Part shown: in pieces, positions 1 to 8,440 of the stretch
Position numbering within the stretch: the stretch's first letter is position 1
Layout of the letters: the number at the start of each line of letters is the position of its first letter
Assembly: GCA_001512505.1 (NCBI GenBank)
Contig: LFSC01000042.1
Location: 1-47,138, forward strand
DNA length: 47,138 bases
Origin: Clostridiaceae bacterium DTU079
GTDB lineage: Bacteria > Bacillota > Clostridia > Acetivibrionales > Acetivibrionaceae
Reading direction: 5' to 3'
Program-made: the position numbers and the translations under genes
The notes under the pieces: generated by a model
Told to the model about the DNA's origin: nothing
What the model saw: only the letters and a program-made list of their open reading frames with translations
Databases searched by the model: none

Positions 1-61
1 ACTCGAACCCCGGACCAACCGGTTATGAGCCGGTTGCTCTAACCAACTGAGCTAAAGGCCC
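1..61 (-). tRNA. tRNA with CAU anticodon (elongator Met, or Ile2), 3' end cut by window edge
   Basis: Read on the minus strand, the segment folds as the 5' part of a tRNA: acceptor strand GGGCCTT at 61-55, D-stem GCTC...GAGC, anticodon arm ACCGG-CTCATAA-CCGGT, variable loop, then CGGGG-TTCGAGT of the T arm. The 3' half of the T stem and the acceptor lie outside the window. The anticodon CAU fits elongator methionine or a lysidine-modified isoleucine tRNA; these cannot be separated safely from a partial sequence. A consensus promoter about 100 bases upstream (160-188, minus) fits this transcript. Confidence 0.93.
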
Positions 62-159
62 TCATTTTTAAAGACTGTTTCATCGGAAAGAAACCTGCAT
101 AAAAAAACAGTCATGCTCTAAAAACCCTTTTATATGGGGCTTTTTTAGCGACATTGAAT

Positions 160-188
160 AGTATAATGCAAATAAATACATAAGTCAA
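160..188 (-). promoter_or_regulatory. sigma-A promoter for the tRNA
   Basis: On the minus strand TTGACT (188-183) and TATACT (165-160) are separated by exactly 17 bases. Transcription would start near 153 and give a leader of about 90 bases before the tRNA. That leader holds an 8-bp hairpin (GACTGTTT at 73-80 pairing with AAACAGTC at 105-112). No gene lies between promoter and tRNA. The rest of the stretch up to 326 holds only the upstream region of the first M42 gene. Confidence 0.7.
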
Positions 189-326
189 GAGTATTTTAGG
201 AAAACTTTTTTTGGTTTATAAAACCTTTTCAGTTTGTTATAATTTATAAAGTATTGTAAATGTTATTATTTATAAAGCATGGTTTTAACGGTTTAATACA
301 ATAAATTTTATCAACGGGGTGAATAC

Positions 327-1376
327 ATGGATTATATTAGTATTCTTAAGGATATATGTATATATCCCGGCGTTTCGGGACATGAAGAGGGATTGGCGGG
401 ATATGTTGCATGGATGTTTGAAAAATACTGCAGTAATGTAGAAATTGATAAGTTCTACAGCGTAATCGGAGTAATAAAGGGGAATTCCGACGCAGGTAAG
501 AAGGTTATGATAACCGCTCATCTGGATGAGATAGGCTTGATGGTTAAAAGCATTGACGAAAAGGGATTTGTCAGGATTTCAAACATCGGAGGGGTTGACA
601 GCAAGGTGCTTCTTGCGCAAGAGGTTGTGATTCATGGCAGGAAGGATATTTTTGGAGTTATCGGTGCCAAGCCTCCTCATTTATTAAAGCCTGAAGAAGT
701 AAAAAAAGCTGTCAAAATGCAGGACCTGGTCATAGACACGGGACTTTCGGCAGAAGAGGTTAAAGAAATTGTGTCTGTGGGAGATATTGTTACCTTTAAG
801 GCAGAACCCTTTGCGCTGCAAAACAATAAATTCAGCTCGAAATCCCTTGACAACCGGGCAGGAGTGGCTGCATTGATCGGTATAATGGACAACCTTACCC
901 GGTTAAGCCATGACTGCGATGTGTATTTTGCAGCTACTTCCCAGGAGGAAGTGGGACTTAGGGGTGCAAATATTGCTGCTTACAATATTAATCCCGACCT
1001 GGCAATAGTAATTGATGTATGTCATGGCGAGATACCCGGTTCATCAAAGGAAGAAGCTTTTCCGTTGGGTAAAGGACCTGCCATAGCCGTCGGACCCAAT
1101 CTTCACAGGAGGCTTACAAAAAAGATGATTGAGCTGGCAAAGGAAGAGAATATACCATATCAAGTAGATGTTGAGCCCGGCGATACGGGTACCGAGGCTT
1201 GGGCTGTACAGGTTTCACGGTCGGGTATTCCTACGCTTCTGGTTTCAATTCCGCTAAAGTATATGCATACGGTTATAGAAACTTTGGATATAAAGGATAT
1301 AAAAAATACGGCAAGACTGGTTTCGAGATTTATTTCAATGATAGGAAATGAAATGGAGGATTTAATGTGCTGCTAA
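327..1376 (+). CDS. M42 family metallopeptidase (aminopeptidase), copy 1
   Basis: A 349-residue cytosolic di-metal aminopeptidase of family M42 (PepA/YsdC/TET type), which removes N-terminal residues from peptides. All metal and catalytic positions are visible: H65 in TAHLDEIG, D175 in SLDNRAG, the base and ligand pair E207-E208 in SQEEVGLRG, D230 in VIDVCHG and H314 in YMHTVIETLD. The length is typical and there is no signal peptide. The start is the ATG after GGGGTGAAT. The next M42 gene overlaps its end by 10 bases, so they form one operon. M42 proteins of this species have been annotated as endoglucanase CelM, but the residues seen are those of a peptidase. The true substrate preference is unknown. 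Confidence 0.93.
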   Translation: MDYISILKDICIYPGVSGHEEGLAGYVAWMFEKYCSNVEIDKFYSVIGVIKGNSDAGKKVMITAHLDEIGLMVKSIDEKGFVRISNIGGVDSKVLLAQEVVIHGRKDIFGVIGAKPPHLLKPEEVKKAVKMQDLVIDTGLSAEEVKEIVSVGDIVTFKAEPFALQNNKFSSKSLDNRAGVAALIGIMDNLTRLSHDCDVYFAATSQEEVGLRGANIAAYNINPDLAIVIDVCHGEIPGSSKEEAFPLGKGPAIAVGPNLHRRLTKKMIELAKEENIPYQVDVEPGDTGTEAWAVQVSRSGIPTLLVSIPLKYMHTVIETLDIKDIKNTARLVSRFISMIGNEMEDLMCC

Positions 1377-2404
1377 AAGAGTTGACTGAACTAAACGGAG
1401 TATCGGGCAATGAGGATGAGGTAAGGGAATTTATAAAAAAAGAGGCACTTTTGCATGCAACCGAAGTAAAAGTGGACTCTATGGGAAATCTGATTTGCTA
1501 CAAGAAAGGAAAGTCGTCCGAATACAAGATTATGCTGTCCGCCCATATGGATGAGGTGGGGTTTATTGTAACAGGCTATAAAGACGGAGTAATAAAGTTT
1601 TCCCCGATTGGCGGAATTGATGAAAGAATATTACCCGGAGCCCGAGTTCTGGTGGGGGATAAAAAGATCCCCGGAGTTATTGGATCAAAGCCTATACATT
1701 TGCAGGATAAAGAGGAAAGAGGTAATAATATAAAGCTTAAAGGAATGTATATAGACATTGGGGCGGATAATAAAGAAGAGCTTGAGAGGTTGACATCTCC
1801 CGGGGACTACATAGCTTTTTACAGCAAGTATACCGAGTTTGGAGATAACTGTATTAAAGCGAAGGCTCTGGATGACCGGGTCGGATGTGCGATGCTTCTG
1901 GAAATTTTGAAGGAGAGCTACCAATTTGACCTTTATGCCTGCTTCACCGTTCAGGAAGAGGTGGGGCTTAGAGGGGCAGGAGTGGCTGCCTATACGGTGA
2001 ACCCGGATCTGGCTATAGTTTTGGAGGGAACGACTTGCTCCGATGTACCCGATGTTAATGAGCATGAGTATTCAACCGTTATGGGACAGGGAGCGGTTCT
2101 TACGCTGATGGACAGAACATCCTATCCCAATAAAAAGCTGGTGGAATTTATATACAATACTGCGAGGGAAAATAACATACCGGTGCAGTACAAAAAGACC
2201 ACTACCGGGGGAAATGATGCCGGAAAGATTCAATTAACCCGTGGAGGAGTTGTGGTTGCTTCAATATCGGTTCCTTGCAGGTATATTCATTCACCGGTAT
2301 CGGTGATGAGCAAAAAGGATTTTGAAAGCTGCCTTAATCTCGTTAAGAAAGTATTGGACAAGCTGAGCGGTGATGCAAGTCTTATAGGCAGTTTTAAGGA
2401 TTAA
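1367..2404 (+). CDS. M42 family metallopeptidase (aminopeptidase), copy 2
   Basis: A 345-residue second member of the M42 tandem. It starts at a GTG inside the end of copy 1, six bases after GGAGGA, so translation is probably coupled. The metal ligands H60 (SAHMDEVG), ALDDRVG and VQEEVGLRG are present. The position that is Asp in copies 1 and 3 is Glu here (VLEGTTCSD), and the final His is in RYIHSPVS. The Asp-to-Glu change in the metal shell is shared by some M42 glutamyl or broad-specificity aminopeptidases and may mark a different substrate range; that is inference. The three copies may form mixed TET-like assemblies, which the sequence cannot show. Confidence 0.92.
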   Translation: MLLKELTELNGVSGNEDEVREFIKKEALLHATEVKVDSMGNLICYKKGKSSEYKIMLSAHMDEVGFIVTGYKDGVIKFSPIGGIDERILPGARVLVGDKKIPGVIGSKPIHLQDKEERGNNIKLKGMYIDIGADNKEELERLTSPGDYIAFYSKYTEFGDNCIKAKALDDRVGCAMLLEILKESYQFDLYACFTVQEEVGLRGAGVAAYTVNPDLAIVLEGTTCSDVPDVNEHEYSTVMGQGAVLTLMDRTSYPNKKLVEFIYNTARENNIPVQYKKTTTGGNDAGKIQLTRGGVVVASISVPCRYIHSPVSVMSKKDFESCLNLVKKVLDKLSGDASLIGSFKD

Positions 2405-2460
2405 TTTACTTTAAATAATGATTGTTAAAATAATGATTGCTAAATAATGTTTGTTAAAAT
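2405..2460 (+). repeat. Short tandem repeats between M42 copies 2 and 3
   Basis: Directly after the stop codon, a unit of about 14-15 bases (like TAATGATTGTTAAAA) occurs three times with small changes. The last unit runs into the GGAGG ribosome binding site of the next gene. Similar post-stop duplications occur after 3453, 6481, 39114, 40051 and 42167. Confidence 0.7.
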
Positions 2461-2472
2461 GGAGGATGAAAA

Positions 2473-3453
2473 ATGTTTGATTTGATAAAGAAATTGACCG
2501 GAGCTGTCGGAGTATCCGGAAACGAAGAGGAAATAAGAGAATTAATTATACAGGAAATAAAGGATTATGTTGATGAAATAAGGGTTGACGCCTTGGGAAA
2601 CCTTATTGCGGTTAAGAAGAGCAAAGGCAAAAAAATCATGGTGGCAGCCCACATGGATGAGATTGGACTGATGGTAACCCACATAGATGAAAAGGGCTTT
2701 TTGAGATTTTCCACTGTTGGAGGGATATCCCGCTTTGACTCCATAGGCCAAAGGGTCCGTTTTAAGAACGGAACTGTGGGAGCGGTGTATTATGAGGATA
2801 AGCTTGAGGATATGAAAGACCTTCGGTTCTCAAAAATGTATATCGATATTGGTGCCTCAAACCGGGAAGAAGCAGAAAAATCGGTTAAAATAGGAGATAC
2901 CGCATGCTTTGCAGGAGAGGCAGTAAAGCAGGGAGATATGGTGATTTCCAAAGCCCTGGACGATAGAAGCGGCTGTGCGGTTGTTGTTAAGGCCATAAAG
3001 GATTTGCCCCAAACCGACAATGAAATCTATTTTGTATTTACCGTGCAGGAGGAACTGGGATTGAGAGGGGCCGGGACGGCAGCATACAGTATAAAGCCCG
3101 ATATGGCTATAGCAGTTGACGTCACTATGACCGGGGATACTCCTGAGTCACATGCCATGGAGGTTAAATGCGGCCGAGGACCTGCAATAAAGATAAAGGA
3201 CAGGTCTGTAATCTGTCATCCTCAGGTGAGAAAGCTTTTGGAGGAAGCAGCTGAAAAAAACGGCATCCCTTATCAGTTGGAGATACTTGAAGCGGGAGGA
3301 AGTGACCCGGGTTCAATACACATAACTGCCGGAGGAATACCTTCGGGAGCAATATCAATACCCTGCAGATATGTTCATAGTCCTGTGGAAACAGCAAGCC
3401 TCAAGGACATTGAAAATGCTGCAAGGCTTTTGATAGAGGCAATTAAAGCTTAG
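2473..3453 (+). CDS. M42 family metallopeptidase (aminopeptidase), copy 3
   Basis: A 326-residue third M42 aminopeptidase, with GGAGGATGAAAA in front of its ATG. The motifs AAHMDEIG, ALDDRSG, VQEELGLRG, AVDVTMTGD and YVHSPVE give the full set of metal and catalytic residues. It is slightly shorter than the other two copies and lacks a few residues in the central insertion, but no motif is missing. It ends the operon, and the 200 bases before hisC carry post-stop duplications and a promoter-like site. It is probably an intracellular peptidase feeding amino acid recycling. The cellulase label sometimes given to this family is not supported by any glycosidase motif. Confidence 0.92.
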   Translation: MFDLIKKLTGAVGVSGNEEEIRELIIQEIKDYVDEIRVDALGNLIAVKKSKGKKIMVAAHMDEIGLMVTHIDEKGFLRFSTVGGISRFDSIGQRVRFKNGTVGAVYYEDKLEDMKDLRFSKMYIDIGASNREEAEKSVKIGDTACFAGEAVKQGDMVISKALDDRSGCAVVVKAIKDLPQTDNEIYFVFTVQEELGLRGAGTAAYSIKPDMAIAVDVTMTGDTPESHAMEVKCGRGPAIKIKDRSVICHPQVRKLLEEAAEKNGIPYQLEILEAGGSDPGSIHITAGGIPSGAISIPCRYVHSPVETASLKDIENAARLLIEAIKA

Positions 3454-3515
3454 ATGTGAGGATAAAGAGAAATAGCTTTAAGATGTATATTAGAGGATAG
3501 AGAAGAATAGCTGTA
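3446..3515 (+). repeat. Imperfect duplication just after the third M42 stop
   Basis: GAGGATA followed by an A/G-rich tract and ATAGCT occurs at 3458 and again at 3493 (period 35). The segment around the stop codon (AAGCTTAGATGT) is echoed by AGCTTTAAGATGT. It is one of several stop-proximal duplications in the window. Confidence 0.5.
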
Positions 3516-3574
3516 TATATATTATTCGAAACAACGAAAAACATGGAAGTGATAACGCGGCAGGTTGTATGATA

Positions 3575-3603
3575 TTGTTGCTAATTTACAGCTGTGCTAT
3601 AAT
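3575..3603 (+). promoter_or_regulatory. Probable promoter of hisC
   Basis: TTGTTG (3575-3580) and a perfect TATAAT (3598-3603) are 17 bases apart, about 60 bases before the hisC start. The -35 matches the consensus in only three positions, so the call rests mainly on the -10 and the spacing. Confidence 0.45.
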
Positions 3604-3661
3604 ACACGATAGTCGGATTATGTGCCGGACAAATTTATTTATATAGAGGGGTTTTTGATAT

Positions 3662-4729
3662 ATGAGCAAATATTGGAGTGATAAAGTTAAAAATATAGAA
3701 CCTTACGTTCCGGGCGAACAGCCGAAGGATAGGAAGTTTATCAAGCTAAACACCAATGAGAATCCGTATCCGCCTTCAATAAAAGTTCTAAACGCCATCA
3801 CGAAGGCAACCGGTGAAAGTTTGAGGCTGTACCCTGATCCTGAGGGTGAAAGCTTGAGAAATACAATAGCGAAATATTACAATTTAGAACCGTCACAGGT
3901 ATTTTTGGGAAACGGATCCGACGAGGTTCTCGCTTTTTCATTTCTTGCGTTTTTCAATCCCGGAGATACTATTGTTTTTCCGCAGATTACCTATAGCTTT
4001 TACGAGGTTTATGCGTCCATATTCGGTGTTAATTACAGAACAATACCCTTAGATAACGAATTTAACATTCCGTTGGAGGGCTTTTTTATAGAAAATGACG
4101 GTGTAATTTTTGCAAATCCCAATGCTCCCACGGGAAAAGCTCTACCCTTAAAGGATATTAGAACGATACTTGAGAAAAATGCGGGTAGAGTTGTAATAGT
4201 GGATGAGGCATATGTGGATTTTGGCGGTGAGTCCTCGGTTGAATTGATAAACGAATTTGATAATCTTCTGGTCATTACCACGTTATCAAAATCCAGAGCC
4301 CTTGCAGGCCTTAGGGTTGGATTCGCCATGGGGAATAAGGATTTGATAGAGGGCTTAAACCGTGTGAAAAACTCCATAAACTCCTATACATTGGACAGGC
4401 TGGCTCTTGCCGGTGCCGAGGAAGCTATTAAGGATGATGAGTATTTTAATGAAATCCGGGGCAGAATAGTCCAAACAAGGGAAAGGGTTACGAAGAAGCT
4501 TTTAGATTTAGGGTTTAGAGTGATTGAGTCAAAAACTAATTTTGTTTTTATCAGCCATCCGGCAATAAAAGGATTGCAGTTGTTTGAAAAGCTTAGGGAA
4601 AAAGGCATTTTGGTTCGGCATTTTAATAAACCGGGTATTGAAAATTATCTAAGGGTGAGTATCGGTACCGATGAAGAAATGGAGTTCTTTTGCGAAAAGA
4701 TAAAGGAAATCTTAGAAATGTTTGATTAA
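3662..4729 (+). CDS. hisC: Histidinol-phosphate aminotransferase
   Basis: A 355-residue PLP-dependent class I/II aminotransferase that converts imidazole-acetol phosphate plus glutamate to histidinol phosphate in histidine synthesis. Visible motifs are the N-terminal TNENPYPPS, LYPDPEG, the NPNAPTG loop (about 152-158), VDEAYVDF with the PLP-contacting Asp near 181, and SKSRALAGLRVG with the Schiff-base lysine K210. Length is normal. The ATG follows a GAGGGG site. It stands alone, not in a his operon, so it could also act on phenylalanine or tyrosine keto acids, as some clostridial HisC proteins do; hisC remains the best name from the sequence. Confidence 0.88.
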   Translation: MSKYWSDKVKNIEPYVPGEQPKDRKFIKLNTNENPYPPSIKVLNAITKATGESLRLYPDPEGESLRNTIAKYYNLEPSQVFLGNGSDEVLAFSFLAFFNPGDTIVFPQITYSFYEVYASIFGVNYRTIPLDNEFNIPLEGFFIENDGVIFANPNAPTGKALPLKDIRTILEKNAGRVVIVDEAYVDFGGESSVELINEFDNLLVITTLSKSRALAGLRVGFAMGNKDLIEGLNRVKNSINSYTLDRLALAGAEEAIKDDEYFNEIRGRIVQTRERVTKKLLDLGFRVIESKTNFVFISHPAIKGLQLFEKLREKGILVRHFNKPGIENYLRVSIGTDEEMEFFCEKIKEILEMFD

Positions 4730-4855
4730 AAGCAAAAATAATTCATATTGCTTGCATAAGTTGTAATTATTTTACAAACAGTAACTGCTTATTGAAGGGA
4801 AAAAGGAAGCTGCTGTCGAAGAATACAATCAAAGTATAAATTTGTGAGGTGCAAT

Positions 4856-6481
4856 ATGAGAATAACCTTTTTAGGAGCGGCTAAAACCGTTACAGGGTCA
4901 TGTATTCTTGTTGAGACAAAATCCACAAAATTTCTTGTCGATTGCGGCATGTTTCAGGGAAATTCAAAGATTAATACTTTGAATGAAGAAGAGTTTCCTT
5001 TAAATCCGGCCGAGATCGACTATATTTTTCTAACCCATGCCCATATTGATCACAGCGGAAGGATTCCAAGGATATTTGCAAAAGGATTTAAGGGAGAGGT
5101 AATAACAACAAAAGCGACAGCTGAGCTTTGTACAATAATGCTTCCGGACAGCGGACATATTCAGGAAACGGAAAACGAATGGATAAACAGAAAAAGAGAA
5201 AGGGCCGGAAAACCACCTATAGAACCGTTATATACATATCAAGATGCGGTGGATTCTTTAAAGCTTTTCCGGAGTGTTTCCTATGATGATGTAGTGAGGA
5301 TTAATGATGAAATCAGGGTGCGGTTTAAAGATGCAGGCCATATTTTAGGATCCGCAATTATTGAAATGTGGATTGAGGAAAACGGTGAAGAGACAAAGAT
5401 AGTTTTTTCCGGAGACCTTGGAAACAGCGACGTTCCCATATTGAAAGATCCTTCAATAATTGATAGTGCCGATTACCTTGTAATAGAGTCTACATACGGT
5501 AACAAGCTCCACAAGGAAGATGAAGACAAGGTGGAGAAGTTTTTGAATATTGTAAACGAAACCGTTGACAAGGGAGGCAATGTCATAATACCTTCCTTTG
5601 CAGTGGGTAGAACCCAGGCACTTATATATGAGCTGAACAAGAAAAAAGAAGTCTATGACGAAAAGTTGAAAAAATTGTTTGAGACCCCTGTGTTTATTGA
5701 CAGTCCCATGGCTATTTCCGCAACGGAGATATTCAGAAGAAATCTGGACTGCTATGATGAGGAAGCCAGAGAATATGTAGAAAACGGAGACAACCCTTTG
5801 GATTTTCCCGGACTTATATTTACAAAGTCGGCTGATGAATCCAAAGCACTTAATGAAAGAAAAGAGAGCTCCATAATCATTTCAGCCAGCGGAATGTGTG
5901 ATGCAGGCCGGATAAAGCACCACTTGAAGCATAACCTTTGGAGGAAGGAAAGTACAATACTTTTTGTAGGATATCAGGCAGAGGGCAGCCTGGGAAGGAG
6001 ACTTTTAGACGGCGCTAAAATAGTGAGACTGTTCGGTGAAGAGATAAAAGTGGAAGCAAGAATTGAGATGATTGAAGGCTTTTCAGGACATGCAGATAAA
6101 GAAGGACTTTTAAGTTGGATTAATAGAATATACCGAAAACCGAAAAAGATATTCATTGTTCACGGTGAAGAAGATGCAATGGTTGAGCTTTCAAATGAAA
6201 TTAACAAAACTCTCAAAATAGATACAATCATACCCGAAATGGGTGAAAGCTTTATTGTCAATGCCCATAAGGTAATTGAAACCGATGAAAGAATTAAGAC
6301 GGGAACGTCCTTTAAGAGGCTTGCTGTACTTGAAGCCCTTGAAACTCTTAAAGAAGAGATTGAAGAACTGTCAAATATTTTAAAATCCGACTTAAAGCAG
6401 GATAAGACGGATTTGGAAGTGGATGAACTGCGGGCTAAGCTCAAAAACATCGAAAAAGCAATTGTTGATGCTTTGAGATAA
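4856..6481 (+). CDS. Beta-CASP metallo-beta-lactamase RNase (CPSF/RNase J-like exonuclease)
   Basis: A protein of 541 residues from the ATG at 4856, which has GAGGT seven bases upstream; an in-frame GTG at 4844 would overlap that site and is less likely. The N-terminal metallo-beta-lactamase fold shows THAHIDHSG (HxHxDH) for two zinc ions, DAGHILGS and SGDLG. The beta-CASP part follows with VIESTYGN, PSFAVGRTQ and SASGMCDAGR, then the RNA-specificity segment EGFSGHADKEG near the C-terminus. This is the bacterial YpsA/CPSF100-like family that degrades or processes RNA. The last 60 residues are Glu/Lys-rich and probably helical. No partner gene is adjacent. Confidence 0.87.
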   Translation: MRITFLGAAKTVTGSCILVETKSTKFLVDCGMFQGNSKINTLNEEEFPLNPAEIDYIFLTHAHIDHSGRIPRIFAKGFKGEVITTKATAELCTIMLPDSGHIQETENEWINRKRERAGKPPIEPLYTYQDAVDSLKLFRSVSYDDVVRINDEIRVRFKDAGHILGSAIIEMWIEENGEETKIVFSGDLGNSDVPILKDPSIIDSADYLVIESTYGNKLHKEDEDKVEKFLNIVNETVDKGGNVIIPSFAVGRTQALIYELNKKKEVYDEKLKKLFETPVFIDSPMAISATEIFRRNLDCYDEEAREYVENGDNPLDFPGLIFTKSADESKALNERKESSIIISASGMCDAGRIKHHLKHNLWRKESTILFVGYQAEGSLGRRLLDGAKIVRLFGEEIKVEARIEMIEGFSGHADKEGLLSWINRIYRKPKKIFIVHGEEDAMVELSNEINKTLKIDTIIPEMGESFIVNAHKVIETDERIKTGTSFKRLAVLEALETLKEEIEELSNILKSDLKQDKTDLEVDELRAKLKNIEKAIVDALR

Positions 6482-6516
6482 AACGGTAACTAATAATATA
6501 AAACGGTAATTAATAA
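6478..6516 (+). repeat. 20-base tandem duplication including the stop codon
   Basis: ATAAAACGGTAACTAATAA (6478-6496) is repeated with one change at 6498-6516. The first unit contains the TAA stop of the beta-CASP gene, and the second leads straight into the terminator. Confidence 0.75.
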
Positions 6517-6547
6517 AGAAGTTTAAAAACTTCTTTATTTTTTTTTG
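6512..6547 (+). terminator. Intrinsic terminator after the beta-CASP gene
   Basis: AATAAAGAAGT pairs with ACTTCTTTATT around a TTAAAA loop, followed by a run of more than eight T residues. The stem is AT-rich but long. Confidence 0.85.
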
Positions 6548-6585
6548 TTTTTGTTATAGAATAAAAGTAAGTTGCGGTTCATATT

Positions 6586-6613
6586 CATGCAAGTATTTAT
6601 TTCTGCTTGCATG
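6586..6613. promoter_or_regulatory. 8-bp inverted repeat upstream of the symporter
   Basis: CATGCAAG (6586-6593) and CTTGCATG (6606-6613) form a perfect dyad with a 12-base gap, about 90 bases before the symporter start. It is not followed by a T run, so it looks more like an operator than a terminator. No regulator gene is adjacent. Confidence 0.4.
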
Positions 6614-6704
6614 GATTGATCGATACGATTCACTTCCATTGTTACCTCTTTAGGAAGGTAGTATGGTAGATATTGAAGTTTAATAATTGGAGGATGGTAG
6701 GATT

Positions 6705-8234
6705 ATGTTTATCAAGCTTTTGTTTCTCGCTCTTTTTACGGCCATTATGCTGGGTGTCGGCCTATACAGCAGGAGAAAAATCAAAACCCAACAAGATTTT
6801 CTCTTCGGCGGAAGGCAAATGGGTCCGTGGTTAACGGCTTTCGCCTATGGAACAACTTATTTTTCTGCGGTTATCATGATCGGTTATGCCGGTAAAACAG
6901 GATGGGGCTTTGGACTTTCGGCTACCTGGATAGGAGTCGGAAATGCACTTGTTGGATGTCTACTCTCATGGCTGGTTCTAGCCAAGAGAACCCGTAAAAT
7001 GACTCAGGATTTAAATGCATCTACTATGCCAAGTTTCTTTGAGAAGAGGTATGACAGCAAAGCAATTAAAATCGCAGCATCGATTATTATATTTGTATTT
7101 CTTGTACCTTATTCCGCATCGGTTTACCAAGGTTTGAGCTATTTGATTGTAACAACCATTGCTGAACCTTTATATGAGTTGACGGGTATTTACGTTTCCT
7201 TTGAAGCAGTTATGTTAATAATGGCAGTACTTACCGGAGCATACCTTATTTTAGGAGGCTATGTTGCTACCGCAATTAACGATTTTATACAAGGTATAAT
7301 AATGCTTGCCGGTATGATAACTGTTGTATTGTTTATTGTTAACAGCGATTTTGTAGGCGGTCTGGGTGAAGGAGTTTCCAGGTTGTCACAGATCCCGGAT
7401 GTGGGAGAAAGTTTAGTTAAGCCTTTTAGCAGCAATCCTATTGGTCTATTGAGTCTGGTTATACTTACAAGCTTCGGTACCTGGGGACTTCCTCAAATGG
7501 TTCATAAGTTCTATGCTATAAAGGACAATGACGCTATAAAGAAAGCCACTATAGTTTCCACTGTTTTTGCTGTGGTGATTTCCTGCGGTGCATACTTTGT
7601 AGGCGGATTCGGAAGACTTTTTGTTACAGAGGCGGAGATAGCCGGCGATCTGGACAAGATTGTTCCTATAATGTTTCAAAAGACATTGCCTGACTATGTA
7701 ATAGGGCTTGTAATTGTTTTGGTTCTGTCGGCGTCAATGTCAACCCTTTCTTCCCTGGTTCTGGTATCAAGTTCGTCTATTTCTCTGGACCTCATAAAGG
7801 GAACCTTGTTCCCTAAAATGAAGGAAAAGAGCGCTATACTTTTAATGAGAACCCTTTGTGTGGTATTTGTAATTACGTCGTTTGTTGTAGCTATGGTACC
7901 GAGCCCGATAATGACCCTTATGGCAATTTCTTGGGGAACAGTGGCAGGTAGCTTCTTGGCACCCTTCTTATACGGGTTGTACTGGAAAGGTACTACTAAA
8001 GCAGGGGCTTGGGCAGGTATAATAACAGGCTTTGTATGCTCGGTAGGCGGCGCGATAATCTTTGGTACCAAAAACAGTCCGACTATAGGTGCCGTTGCCA
8101 TGCTTGCATCTTTGATAGCAGTACCGGTGGTAAGTTCTTTAACACCGAAGTTTTCTCAGAAACATATCGATATGGTATTCAAAGAAGCATCGGCTGATGA
8201 TAAGGAAGGAATTCCTGCTAAAATGGCAGGATAA
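6705..8234 (+). CDS. Sodium:solute symporter (SSS family)
   Basis: A polytopic membrane protein of 509 residues with about 13 hydrophobic segments. It belongs to the SSS family (PutP/PanF/SGLT type), which couples sodium influx to uptake of a small organic solute. The N-terminus shows the first helix, DFLFGGRQMGPWLTAFAYG and the unwound TM1 region, typical of family members specific for amino or organic acids. I prefer the ATG at 6705 over the in-frame TTG at 6687, because GGAGGA at 6689 is the ribosome binding site. It lies just before the 2-oxoacid oxidoreductase operon but has its own terminator. A role in importing aromatic amino acids or their acids is a guess from position only. Confidence 0.85.
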   Translation: MFIKLLFLALFTAIMLGVGLYSRRKIKTQQDFLFGGRQMGPWLTAFAYGTTYFSAVIMIGYAGKTGWGFGLSATWIGVGNALVGCLLSWLVLAKRTRKMTQDLNASTMPSFFEKRYDSKAIKIAASIIIFVFLVPYSASVYQGLSYLIVTTIAEPLYELTGIYVSFEAVMLIMAVLTGAYLILGGYVATAINDFIQGIIMLAGMITVVLFIVNSDFVGGLGEGVSRLSQIPDVGESLVKPFSSNPIGLLSLVILTSFGTWGLPQMVHKFYAIKDNDAIKKATIVSTVFAVVISCGAYFVGGFGRLFVTEAEIAGDLDKIVPIMFQKTLPDYVIGLVIVLVLSASMSTLSSLVLVSSSSISLDLIKGTLFPKMKEKSAILLMRTLCVVFVITSFVVAMVPSPIMTLMAISWGTVAGSFLAPFLYGLYWKGTTKAGAWAGIITGFVCSVGGAIIFGTKNSPTIGAVAMLASLIAVPVVSSLTPKFSQKHIDMVFKEASADDKEGIPAKMAG

Positions 8235-8244
8235 GTGATTATAA

Positions 8245-8287
8245 AAAATAATGAAGGGTATGAATAAGCCCTTCATTATTTTTTTAT
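8245..8287 (+). terminator. Intrinsic terminator after the symporter
   Basis: AAATAATGAAGGG (8245-8257) pairs with CCCTTCATTATTT (8269-8281), followed by Ts. It separates the symporter from the ior operon. Confidence 0.9.
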
Positions 8288-8345
8288 ATATTTGTTGGAG
8301 GCTTATATTTTCTTCATATTTATTTATTGCACCCGGTTTTTTTAA

Positions 8346-8374
8346 TTGACAATACAAATTTAATAACTGATAAT
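8346..8374 (+). promoter_or_regulatory. Promoter of the iorA-iorB-paaK operon
   Basis: TTGACA (8346-8351), 17 bases, then GATAAT (8369-8374), about 65 bases before the iorA start. There are no other start signals between the preceding terminator and iorA. Confidence 0.75.
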
Positions 8375-8440
8375 AATATATAGATTTAGTTACCTTTAGT
8401 AATAAACTTGATATTTTACTTTATAAATGGGGGTTTTTTA

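Noticed and set aside
327..3453. Endoglucanase CelM for the M42 genes
   Set aside because: All three carry complete M42 peptidase metal sites, no signal peptide, no dockerin and no glycosidase motif.
4844..4855. GTG start for the beta-CASP protein
   Set aside because: The GTG overlaps the GAGGT ribosome binding site of the ATG at 4856, which gives the family-typical N-terminus.
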